Below are positions 1 to 6,220 of a DNA stretch of 15,387 nt, in pieces; within the stretch, counting starts at the first letter, position 1, and every line of letters starts with the position of its first letter. Origin of the DNA: Syntrophobacterales bacterium. GTDB lineage: Bacteria; Desulfobacterota; Syntrophobacteria; BM002. Position numbers and translations under genes: made by a program. The stretch is from positions 1-15,387 of the forward strand of contig JAUVTM010000013.1 of the NCBI GenBank assembly GCA_030601545.1, written 5' to 3'. Below the pieces are notes generated by a model. The model was not told the DNA's origin. It did not search any database and saw only the letters and a list, made by a program, of their open reading frames with translations.

Positions 1-1527
1 GTAGGTATTTCAGTAACATCCGTTTTCATTACCAGACGCTATATTTCTCGCCCCTTATTAGAACTGCAAAACTCAGCAACGGCTATTGCTCAAGGAGATC
101 TAGAAGCTTTCATTGATACAAGTAGTAGTGATGAGATAGGAAGCCTCGCCAAAGATTTCAATGTCATGCGAGATTCGATCAAGCAGTTATTTGGCGAGCT
201 TAGCGATAGCAAGGATAGACTGGAGGATTACAGCCGGACCCTGGAACGGAAGGTCGAAGTGCGCACCCAAGAGCTGGCTCGGTCGGTGGAGGAACTGAAA
301 GCCCTGGGGGAAGTCAGCCAGGCGGTGAGCTCCACGCTGGACCTCCAGAAGGTTCTTGCCACGATTGTTGCCCACGCTGTAGAGCTTTCAGGGACGGAGT
401 CTGGAGCCATCTATGAGTTCGATGAGACAACCGAGCAGTTCCAACTACGGGCCACACACCGGATGAGTGAGGAACTGATCCAGGCGATTCAAGAGGCTGG
501 GGTCAATCTGGGTGAGACTGCGGTGGGGTGGGCAGGGAAAAACCGTGAAGCGGTGCAAGTGCCGGACATCCTGGAAGAACCAACCTATCCGACCCGCGAG
601 ATCATGAAGCGGGAAGGGTTCCGAGCCTTGCTCGCGGTTCCTCTGCTTCGCGAAGACAAGCTCATCGGTGGCCTGGTGGTTCGGCGCAGAGCGGTTGGCA
701 AGTTTCAAAAAGAAACGGTTGACCTCCTCCAGACTTTCGCCACCCAGTCGGCCCTGACAATCCAGAACGCACGGCTTTTCCGCGAGATCGAAGAAAAGGG
801 GCGCGAGCTCGAGATCGCCAGCAAACACAAGTCCGAGTTCCTCGCCAACATGAGCCACGAACTCAGAACCCCACTCAACGCCATCCTGGGCTATACCGAG
901 CTGATCCTTGACAAGATCTACGGCGATGTACCAGAGAATATTCAAGAAGTTCTGGAGCGAGTGGGGAAGAATGGTCGCCACCTCCTCGGCCTGATCAATG
1001 ACGTCCTCGACCTTTCGAAAATAGAGGCGGGACAACTTGTTCTTTCTCTCGACGACTATTCAATGCAGGAGGTCGTCCACACGGTCTTCACCGCAGTTGA
1101 ATCGCTTGCAGCGGAGAAGAACCTTGAGCTGAAGGTTTCAGTATCTCCAGAGGTGGCTCACGGCAAGGGCGACGAACAGCGTATATCCCAGGTGTTCTTG
1201 AATCTTGTCGGCAACGCGATCAAGTTCACCGAGGCGGGGGAAGTCAGGGTCGAGGCGACAGCTTCCAACGATAATTTTGTGGTTTCCGTCTCTGACACGG
1301 GTCCCGGTCTCTCGGAAGCCGATAAGCAGATGATCTTCGAGGAGTTCCACCAGGTGGACGGTTCCAGCACCAGGAAAAAGGGCGGGACCGGCCTCGGCCT
1401 CTCCATTGCCAAGAGGATTGTCGAAATGCACGGAGGCCGCATTTGGGTGGAATCGACCTTGGGGCAAGGTTCAACTTTCTGGTTCACACTACCGGTTCGA
1501 GTCGAGAGGCAAAGGGAGCAAAGATGA
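1..1527 (+). CDS. Hybrid-type sensor: HAMP-GAF-histidine kinase, 5' partial
   Basis: The reading frame is open from base 1, so the gene starts upstream; 508 residues are visible. Residues 1-58 form a HAMP linker (PLLELQ, QGDLEA, DEIGSLAKDFN), which implies a membrane-anchored sensor with its periplasmic part outside the window. A coiled coil follows (about 58-105), then a GAF domain (about 105-260), then the kinase core. The H-box SHELRTPLNAILGY has the phospho-acceptor His at residue 286 (codon 856-858). The N-box NLVGNAIKF is at 401-409, DTGPGL starts at 432 and GGTGLGLS is at 461-468, so all ATP-binding motifs look intact. It should autophosphorylate and pass phosphate to the receiver encoded next, whose ATG overlaps the kinase stop (ATGA, 1524-1527). 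An internal ATG at 166 would lose most of the HAMP domain and is not the real start. The first ~180 nt are AT-rich (74/180 G+C), whereas 241-360 is 63% G+C. The signal sensed cannot be told. Confidence 0.93.
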   Translation, partial: VGISVTSVFITRRYISRPLLELQNSATAIAQGDLEAFIDTSSSDEIGSLAKDFNVMRDSIKQLFGELSDSKDRLEDYSRTLERKVEVRTQELARSVEELKALGEVSQAVSSTLDLQKVLATIVAHAVELSGTESGAIYEFDETTEQFQLRATHRMSEELIQAIQEAGVNLGETAVGWAGKNREAVQVPDILEEPTYPTREIMKREGFRALLAVPLLREDKLIGGLVVRRRAVGKFQKETVDLLQTFATQSALTIQNARLFREIEEKGRELEIASKHKSEFLANMSHELRTPLNAILGYTELILDKIYGDVPENIQEVLERVGKNGRHLLGLINDVLDLSKIEAGQLVLSLDDYSMQEVVHTVFTAVESLAAEKNLELKVSVSPEVAHGKGDEQRISQVFLNLVGNAIKFTEAGEVRVEATASNDNFVVSVSDTGPGLSEADKQMIFEEFHQVDGSSTRKKGGTGLGLSIAKRIVEMHGGRIWVESTLGQGSTFWFTLPVRVERQREQR

Positions 1528-1889
1528 GTAAGTTGATTTTGGTAGTAGAAGACCAGGAAGATAACCGGCGCATCATGCGCGACCTCCTCGCCAGCGCCGG
1601 CTATAAAGTGATCGAGGCGGTCACCGGGGAAGACGGAGTAACCGCGGCCGAGACCCATCGTCCTGACCTGATCCTCATGGACATCCAACTTCCGGGGCTC
1701 GACGGATACGAGGCCACGCGCCAGATCAAGGCCAATCCCGATCTCGAGCATATCCCGATAATTGTAGTCACCTCCTACGCTCTGAGCGGCGATGATGTCA
1801 AGGCGTTTGAGGCCGGCTGCAATGCGTATGTCTCGAAGCCTTTTAGTCCGCGTGAGCTTCTGGCAAAGATCCGTGAATACTTGGCATAA
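1524..1889 (+). CDS. Stand-alone receiver (DivK/CheY-like response regulator)
   Basis: This 121-residue protein is a single receiver domain with no output domain. The acidic pair is E9/D10, the phospho-acceptor is Asp53 in LILMDIQLPG, the switch Thr is T83 in VVTSYA and the conserved Lys is K105 in YVSKPF. The ATG at 1524 overlaps the kinase stop codon, and GGGAG at about 1514-1518 lies a few bases upstream as a ribosome binding site. An in-frame ATG at 1443 would run far into the kinase gene and is rejected. By analogy with DivK-type proteins it may be an intermediate in a phosphorelay or an allosteric regulator of the kinase. The neighbouring REC-phosphatase is the obvious downstream candidate. 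The target is inferred, not shown. Confidence 0.92.
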   Translation: MSKLILVVEDQEDNRRIMRDLLASAGYKVIEAVTGEDGVTAAETHRPDLILMDIQLPGLDGYEATRQIKANPDLEHIPIIVVTSYALSGDDVKAFEAGCNAYVSKPFSPRELLAKIREYLA

Positions 1890-1909
1890 CTGAGCGCAGA
1901 AGGGAAATC

Positions 1910-3037
1910 GTGCGAACGCCACCACTGATTCTGATCGTAGAGGACAACCCCGAAAGCTTGGACATCCTCCAGGCTCGCCTTACAGCCAACAACTACGAGG
2001 TCATCACAGCGCCAGATGGTGAAGCGGGGTTGGCCATGGCCAGAGAGAAACAACCGGATCTGATCCTGCTGGATATTATGATGCCCAAGATGGACGGCAT
2101 CGAGGTGTGTCGACGACTCAAAGAGGACCCTTCCCTGCCATTCATGCCGATCATCATGGTGACTGCAAAAGCCGATTCAAAAGACGTGGTGGCCGGTCTC
2201 GGAGCAGGTGGCGACGAATACCTGACCAAGCCCGTGGACCATGCAGCGCTGGTTGCCAGGGTCAAGTCAATGCTGCGCATCAAAGATCTTCACGATACGG
2301 TCCTCGAGCAGTCGGCTCAACTCAAAGTTCAACTTGAAACTGCAACCAAGATTCAATCTCTATTTTGGCCAGAAATTCCTGGAATGGAAGCCGGAAGTAA
2401 TGTATGGGCTACATCGGTTCCTGCGGGCTATGTGGGTGGTGATTTGTATGACATTATTCCACTACCGGACTCCAGTTGGTTGGCATATGTAGCCGATGTT
2501 TCAGATAAAGGCGTTCCCGCTGCTCTGATTATGGCTGCATTGTCAACCAAAATCCGTAGCGAAACACTGGTTCAAAGTGAAGTGGACAACCTTCTCGAAA
2601 CCGTAAATAACAGCATGTATAGCCTGACGTCCGAAGAAGGATTTTTCGCCACCATTGTTCTCGCCAGGTATTGGCCCTCGAGCGGAAAAATGCAACTTAC
2701 ACTGGGGGGGCATTTACCGCCTTTGTGGATCGTAGATAGCGATATTGGAACCTTGCCTCAGTTAAAGGGAATGTCATTAGGCATCACACCGAATGTTCGT
2801 TACGAGAAAAAAGAAATTATACTCTCTCCTGGAGAATCGCTTCTCTTTTTTACCGATGGAGTTGTGGAAGCAGAGAATGAAAACAAAGAACTATTTGGAA
2901 ATGATCGCTTGGCCGCTTATATAAGGAATGCAACCGGACCGCCTTGGGGTAAGGGTCTCTTGGACTTCATAAGCCACTGGCGGGGTAATTCATATGCAAG
3001 TGACGATTTAACAATTTTGGAGATTTGGCGAGATTGA
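1910..3037 (+). CDS. REC-SpoIIE (PP2C-type) phosphatase response regulator
   Basis: The 375-residue product has a receiver domain (1-125: E11/D12, phospho-acceptor Asp55 in LLDIMMPKMDG, T85, K107) joined by a short helical linker to a SpoIIE/RsbU-like phosphatase domain (about 135-375). The metal-binding motifs are all present: GGDLYD (176-181), ADVSDKG (195-201), FFTDGVVEAE (Asp316) and SDDLTIL (364-370). This family usually dephosphorylates an anti-sigma-factor antagonist in partner switching, with phosphorylation of the receiver as the switch. No antagonist or anti-sigma gene lies in the window. Translation starts at GTG 1910, preceded by AGAAGGGA (about 1898-1905), 20 bp after the previous stop. 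G+C falls from about 60% to about 43% near 2285, exactly at the receiver-linker border. Confidence 0.93.
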   Translation: MRTPPLILIVEDNPESLDILQARLTANNYEVITAPDGEAGLAMAREKQPDLILLDIMMPKMDGIEVCRRLKEDPSLPFMPIIMVTAKADSKDVVAGLGAGGDEYLTKPVDHAALVARVKSMLRIKDLHDTVLEQSAQLKVQLETATKIQSLFWPEIPGMEAGSNVWATSVPAGYVGGDLYDIIPLPDSSWLAYVADVSDKGVPAALIMAALSTKIRSETLVQSEVDNLLETVNNSMYSLTSEEGFFATIVLARYWPSSGKMQLTLGGHLPPLWIVDSDIGTLPQLKGMSLGITPNVRYEKKEIILSPGESLLFFTDGVVEAENENKELFGNDRLAAYIRNATGPPWGKGLLDFISHWRGNSYASDDLTILEIWRD

Positions 3038-3099
3038 AAGCTAGCCCTGATATTTCATGAATTGCTGTCGCGAGAAAACGACACCATCCCGGCTTGACT

Positions 3100-3879
3100 T
3101 CATAACTCGATCGGATCAAGTGGCTGGTGCTGGGAGGCCAGGGTAATGTTTAGACGCTCCCGCATCTGATGATCGAGTATGCTGTTGAATGTCTCTAGTA
3201 CCATATCTGAGGAATTGTTGATCTCGCTCATGTGTGCCAGGATGACTTCTTTCAGATTTTCGCTGAACACCCGGGTGAGAACCTCCACCGACTGTTCATT
3301 GGAAAGATGTCCAATGCGGCTCTTGATCCGCTGTTTCACCGGCCAGGGATACGGGCCGTTCTTCAGCATTTCCATATCATGGTTTGCTTCCAAGATTAGT
3401 ACGGAGCAGTGCTCGAGATGGCGGTGCACCAATTTGGTAGCCGCACCCAGGTCAGTGCAAACCCCTATTTTCACCGAGCCGTTCGCCAGGGTAAACCCTA
3501 CTGGGTCGACGCCATCGTGTGAAATTGCGAAAGGATGAATGGTAACATCTTCAATGCTGAAGCTCCGTCCGGTGACAAACTCTTCTTTCTGATCTACCCG
3601 CCCCACCGAATCCGGTAGATGTAGATGGGTTTGCTTGTTCAGGTAGACCGGCAGCTTATATCGACGTGATAGAGTACCCACGCCGCGAACATGATCGACG
3701 TGTTCATGGGTCACCACAATACCATCCAGGTCTTTGGGACTGGCACCAATACTGAGCAACCGGCGCTCTATCTCCCGAGCACTCAAACCACCATCAACCA
3801 GCAAACGCACCCTCTCCGTGGCAACATAGGTGCTGTTACCCCGAGACCCACTTGCTAGTACTGAGACCTTGATGCTCAC
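3100..3879 (-). CDS. yycJ: YycJ/WalJ-type MBL-fold metallo-hydrolase
   Basis: The 259-residue protein opens with SVLASGSRGNSTYV, typical of the YycJ family, and carries the metal-binding motif THEHVDH at 57-63 (His58, His60, Asp62, His63). The family more often has Ser in place of Val61. The later ligands sit near ISHDGVDPVGF and LAHMSE. Family members are cytoplasmic beta-lactamase-fold hydrolases, probably nucleases acting on DNA; WalJ in Gram-positives is linked to cell-wall/replication coordination. The exact substrate here is unknown. The start is GTG at 3879, preceded by GAGGGG. It is the last gene of the leftward set, 248 bp beyond dut, and faces the signalling operon tail to tail with a 62-bp gap. 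That gap has no convincing terminator. Confidence 0.9.
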   Translation of the reverse strand: MSIKVSVLASGSRGNSTYVATERVRLLVDGGLSAREIERRLLSIGASPKDLDGIVVTHEHVDHVRGVGTLSRRYKLPVYLNKQTHLHLPDSVGRVDQKEEFVTGRSFSIEDVTIHPFAISHDGVDPVGFTLANGSVKIGVCTDLGAATKLVHRHLEHCSVLILEANHDMEMLKNGPYPWPVKQRIKSRIGHLSNEQSVEVLTRVFSENLKEVILAHMSEINNSSDMVLETFNSILDHQMRERLNITLASQHQPLDPIEL

Positions 3880-3890
3880 CTCACCCCTCA

Positions 3891-3930
3891 GTAGGTCGGG
3901 TGGTTTCCGCCTCGGCGGAGTTCACCCGAC
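3891..3930 (+). repeat. REP-like palindrome, copy 1
   Basis: GTAG (3891-3894) is followed by a hairpin with 8-bp perfect arms, GTCGGGTG (3895-3902) and CACCCGAC (3923-3930). An inner 6-bp stem, TCCGCC (3906-3911) with GGCGGA (3914-3919), is nested inside. The element is repeated base for base at 6017-6056 and in varied, inverted form at 4075-4114. A GTAG foot plus hairpin is the known form of RAYT-associated REP elements. It lies just upstream of the yycJ start. Confidence 0.85.
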
Positions 3931-3959
3931 GACAATTGTGTCTGGATAAGATCAGATTC

Positions 3960-4023
3960 AGGAATTCAGGGATTAAGGGATTAGATACTTATAATCTTGT
4001 AATTCCCCAATTCCTTAATTCCT
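3960..4023. repeat. Quasi-palindrome built of GGAATT/GGGATT words
   Basis: The left arm (3960-3982) is made of GGAATT, GGGATT and GGGATT words. The right arm (4001-4023) is AATTCCCC, AATTCC, TTAATTCC. The reverse complement of the right arm matches the left arm at 18 of 23 positions by hand count, and four of the five differences are A/G transitions. An 18-nt centre separates the arms. It is noncoding and lies in the yycJ-dut spacer. Confidence 0.6.
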
Positions 4024-4042
4024 CAATTTCTTTGCTTCGTGC

Positions 4043-4064
4043 TTCGAATATCGAATATCGAATT
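4043..4064. repeat. Short CGAATAT tandem words
   Basis: TTCGAATATCGAATATCGAA is a run of the 8-mer CGAATATC with partial copies on each side, and it is close to self-complementary. It lies between the GGAATT quasi-palindrome and REP copy 2 in the yycJ-dut spacer. No coding or promoter role is evident. Confidence 0.5.
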
Positions 4065-4074
4065 TATAATTAGT

Positions 4075-4114
4075 GTCGGATCAACCTCGCCAAGGCGAGA
4101 ACGATCCGACCTAC
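4075..4114 (-). repeat. REP-like palindrome, copy 2 (inverted, covaried)
   Basis: The arms GTCGGATC (4075-4082) and GATCCGAC (4103-4110) enclose an inner stem CTCGCC/GGCGAG, and CTAC (4111-4114) is the GTAG foot read on the minus strand. It aligns with copies 1 and 3 in length and layout, but the arm bases differ in pairs: GTG/CAC becomes ATC/GAT and TCC/GGA becomes CTC/GAG. Pairing is kept, so the structure rather than the sequence seems to be conserved. Confidence 0.8.
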
Positions 4115-4127
4115 CAATTCCCAAATT

Positions 4128-4619
4128 CTATCTCCCTGTGTGTCCAAACCCCCCTTCGTTCCGCCCGGTCTCGTCCAGGTCTTCCCTCAGATCCCACTGG
4201 GCCCTGTAAACTCGACTGATAATCATCTGGCCAATTCTGTCGCCCCGGTGGAAGGTGAATGGCTTCTTTCCCAAGTTGATCAGCGCCACCTTGATTTCCC
4301 CCCGGTAATCGCTATCTATGGTTCCGGGTGCGTTGATCACTGCCAGACCGTGTTTTATAGCCAATCCACTTCGCGCTCGTATCTGCCCCTCGAAGCCTTC
4401 AGGAATGGCCACAGCTAACCCGGTTGGGATCAAGGCGGCCTCTTGAGGTTGGATGGTCAAGTCTGCATCTATCGCAGCAAAAAGATCCATGCCGGCTGCC
4501 CGGTCACTCATATATTGAGGGAGTGGCAGATCTGCATCAATCTCCCCCCGCACGCGACGGATGGGGATGGAGAGAAGGCCACTCTGGGGATCTGTGCTCG
4601 GGTTCGCCGATTCACTCAT
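4128..4619 (-). CDS. dut: dUTP diphosphatase (dUTPase)
   Basis: This is a 163-residue trimeric-type dUTPase, which splits dUTP to dUMP and pyrophosphate, keeping uracil out of DNA and supplying dUMP for dTMP synthesis. All five family motifs are visible: AAGMDLFA (41-48), RARSGLA (81-87), GTIDSDYRGE (99-108, with the likely catalytic Asp102 and base-stacking Tyr105), RGDRIGQMII (125-134) and the mobile C-terminal arm RNEGGFGHTG (153-162). An N-terminal extension of about 18 residues precedes the core, making it slightly longer than the ~150-residue norm. It starts at ATG 4619, 69 bp downstream of the M16 protease gene in the same leftward series. Confidence 0.96.
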   Translation of the reverse strand: MSESANPSTDPQSGLLSIPIRRVRGEIDADLPLPQYMSDRAAGMDLFAAIDADLTIQPQEAALIPTGLAVAIPEGFEGQIRARSGLAIKHGLAVINAPGTIDSDYRGEIKVALINLGKKPFTFHRGDRIGQMIISRVYRAQWDLREDLDETGRNEGGFGHTGR

Positions 4620-4631
4620 GAAAAATCGTTC

Positions 4632-4665
4632 GATTGTAGATTTAGGATTGTGGATTTAGGATTGT
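4632..4665. repeat. 14-bp tandem word in the dut leader
   Basis: GATTGTAGATTTAG (4632-4645) and GATTGTGGATTTAG (4646-4659) are tandem 14-mers with one difference. A partial third copy, GATTGT, follows (4660-4665). They fill much of the 69-bp gap between the M16 gene and dut, only 13 bp from the dut start. They may form part of the dut leader RNA. Confidence 0.65.
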
Positions 4666-4688
4666 ATAATGCAAAGGTCAGGTTTTCA

Positions 4689-5945
4689 TCAAAGGTCTAA
4701 GTAAGTGTGGTCCACATCCAGCCCATTCACCTGCCCCAGAAGCACCAGGGACATGACCTCTGGCCGAAAAATCTGCTGAGCGAGAGTCTGAACATCCTCC
4801 ACCGTGACTCGTTCAAGACCAGCCTCTATTTCCTCATAGGTCACGAAACGCTCGAAGATGATTTCGTTCTTGGCTAGACGGCTCATGCGATTATCGCTAT
4901 TTTCCGCGGCTAGGTAGATTCCCCCTTTGATATGCTCTTTGGCAGCACGAAGCTCAGCGTCGCTGATGGGCTCGCCTTTGAAGCGGCTGAGTTCTTTGCG
5001 AATCAACTCCAGGGTTTCCTTGATGTTGTCGGGTCGTACTGCACCGTAGATTCCTATCATGCCCGTATCGGTGTGAGAAGAGAGAAATGAGTAGATGGAG
5101 TAGGCCAGGCCACGGCGTTCTCGCACCTCTTGAAAAAGACGAGAACTCATACTACCGCCGAGGATCACATTAAGGATACTGCAACAGTACCTCTCTTTTT
5201 CAAGCAGAGAGGTCCCTCGAGTGCCAAGGCAAAGATGGATCTGTTCAATTTCTCTGGGATAGAGGTCTACGCGAGAATTAGCCGTGGGGGGTGTACGGTC
5301 AAAACTATACTCGTGCCTTTCAATCTTGCTGAAGGCCGGCCCCACCAGTTCAAGGAATTCTTGGTGATTCACATTGCCGGCGGCAGTCAACACAATCCGA
5401 TCTGGATGGTAGCCGCGGTTCAGGTACCCCAGAATCATCTCGCGGGTAAAGCTCTTTACTGTTTGGACGTTACCGAAGATAGGGCGGCCCAGGGGATTTC
5501 CGTCCCAGAAGTTCTGATTAAACAGTATGTGAACATACTCATCGGGTGTATCCTCCACCATATTGATTTCTTGGAGGATTACCTCTCGCTCGCGCTCCAC
5601 TTCCACCTGATCAAATACTGATTGCAGGAAAATATCGGAGAGTATCTCTACGACAAGGGGCAGATGGGTGTCGAGAACCTTGGCATGAAAGCACGTATTT
5701 TCTTTACTGGTAAAGGCATTGGACATGCCACCCACAGCATCAAGCTGTTTGGCAATCTCCAGAGCACTTCTCTTCTCTGTGCCTTTGAAGAGCATATGCT
5801 CGATGAAATGGGTTAGGCCGCTCTCATTTTCCTGTTCGTCTCGCGAACCCACATTCAGCCAGATACCCATTGAGACTGAGTGGAGATGGGAAATCTGCTC
5901 AGTCAGCACTCGCATACCATTGTCCAGAACCGTTTTATGGTACAA
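4689..5945 (-). CDS. M16 (pitrilysin/PMP-like) zinc metalloprotease
   Basis: The 418-residue protein has the inverted zinc motif HFIEH (His46, Glu49, His50) of M16 peptidases, with Glu126 in VILQEINM as the probable third ligand. The C-terminal half keeps the R/Y-type motif region (RERRGLAYSIYSF). The length matches the single-chain bacterial processing-protease group (YmxG-like) often placed downstream of pnp. No signal peptide is visible, so it is probably cytoplasmic; its natural substrates are not known for the family. The best start is TTG at 5945 with GAGGG about 7 nt upstream, because the next in-frame Met (residue 11) would cut into the first beta strand. A 275-bp repeat-filled spacer separates it from pnp. 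Confidence 0.93.
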   Translation of the reverse strand: MYHKTVLDNGMRVLTEQISHLHSVSMGIWLNVGSRDEQENESGLTHFIEHMLFKGTEKRSALEIAKQLDAVGGMSNAFTSKENTCFHAKVLDTHLPLVVEILSDIFLQSVFDQVEVEREREVILQEINMVEDTPDEYVHILFNQNFWDGNPLGRPIFGNVQTVKSFTREMILGYLNRGYHPDRIVLTAAGNVNHQEFLELVGPAFSKIERHEYSFDRTPPTANSRVDLYPREIEQIHLCLGTRGTSLLEKERYCCSILNVILGGSMSSRLFQEVRERRGLAYSIYSFLSSHTDTGMIGIYGAVRPDNIKETLELIRKELSRFKGEPISDAELRAAKEHIKGGIYLAAENSDNRMSRLAKNEIIFERFVTYEEIEAGLERVTVEDVQTLAQQIFRPEVMSLVLLGQVNGLDVDHTYLDL

Positions 5946-5968
5946 CCGTCAGCCCTCTCTCTGGTGAT

Positions 5969-5991
5969 GTCAGTCGTTAGTTGTCCGTTGA
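5969..5991 (+). repeat. GTCAGT..TTGTCCGTTG word, copy A
   Basis: This copy, from GTCAGTCGTT to TTGTCCGTTGA, resembles 6071-6100, and its core reappears inverted at 6191-6215. It belongs to the word family that fills the pnp-M16 spacer and lies just upstream of the M16 ribosome binding site. Confidence 0.55.
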
Positions 5992-6016
5992 ACCATTGAA
6001 AACTGCAGTTAATCCA

Positions 6017-6056
6017 GTAGGTCGGGTGGTTTCCGCCTCGGCGGAGTTCACCCGAC
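6017..6056 (+). repeat. REP-like palindrome, copy 3
   Basis: It is identical to copy 1 over the whole 40-bp element and a few flanking bases: GTAG foot, GTCGGGTG/CACCCGAC arms, and TCCGCC/GGCGGA inner stem. It lies between pnp and the M16 gene, 2.1 kb from copy 1, in the same orientation. Confidence 0.85.
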
Positions 6057-6084
6057 GCTAAGCTGGCCAGGTCAGTTGTTAGTT

Positions 6085-6215
6085 GTCAGTTGTCCGTTGA
6101 GTGAAAGGCATGGTGCATAGGGTGTGGAGCAAAAAAAGAAAACGGTATGAGCTTTGCCCTATGCGCCATCTAGAGGACCTTCACTGCAACTGACTACGGA
6201 CAACGGACGACTGAC
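6085..6215. repeat. Compound nested inverted repeat downstream of pnp
   Basis: The outer arms GTCAGTTGTCCGTTG (6085-6099) and CAACGGACGACTGAC (6201-6215) pair at 14 of 15 positions, and the remaining pair can be G-U in RNA. Inside them, ATGGTGCATAGGG (6110-6122) and CCCTATGCGCCAT (6157-6169) form 13-bp arms with one G-U pair around a 34-nt loop. The outer arm ends 5 bp from the pnp stop. It may protect the 3' end of pnp mRNA or act as a processing site. It is not a textbook terminator, since no U-run follows either stem. Confidence 0.6.
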
Positions 6216-6220
6216 GCAAA

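Noticed and set aside
445..1925. Long minus-strand open frames (up to 255 codons) opposite the kinase and receiver genes
   Set aside because: The plus-strand frames carry clear kinase and receiver motifs, while the antisense products show no family features.
3066..3083. TGTCG/CGACA hairpin between the convergent operons as a terminator
   Set aside because: The stem is only 5 bp with an A-rich 8-nt loop and no T-run on either strand.
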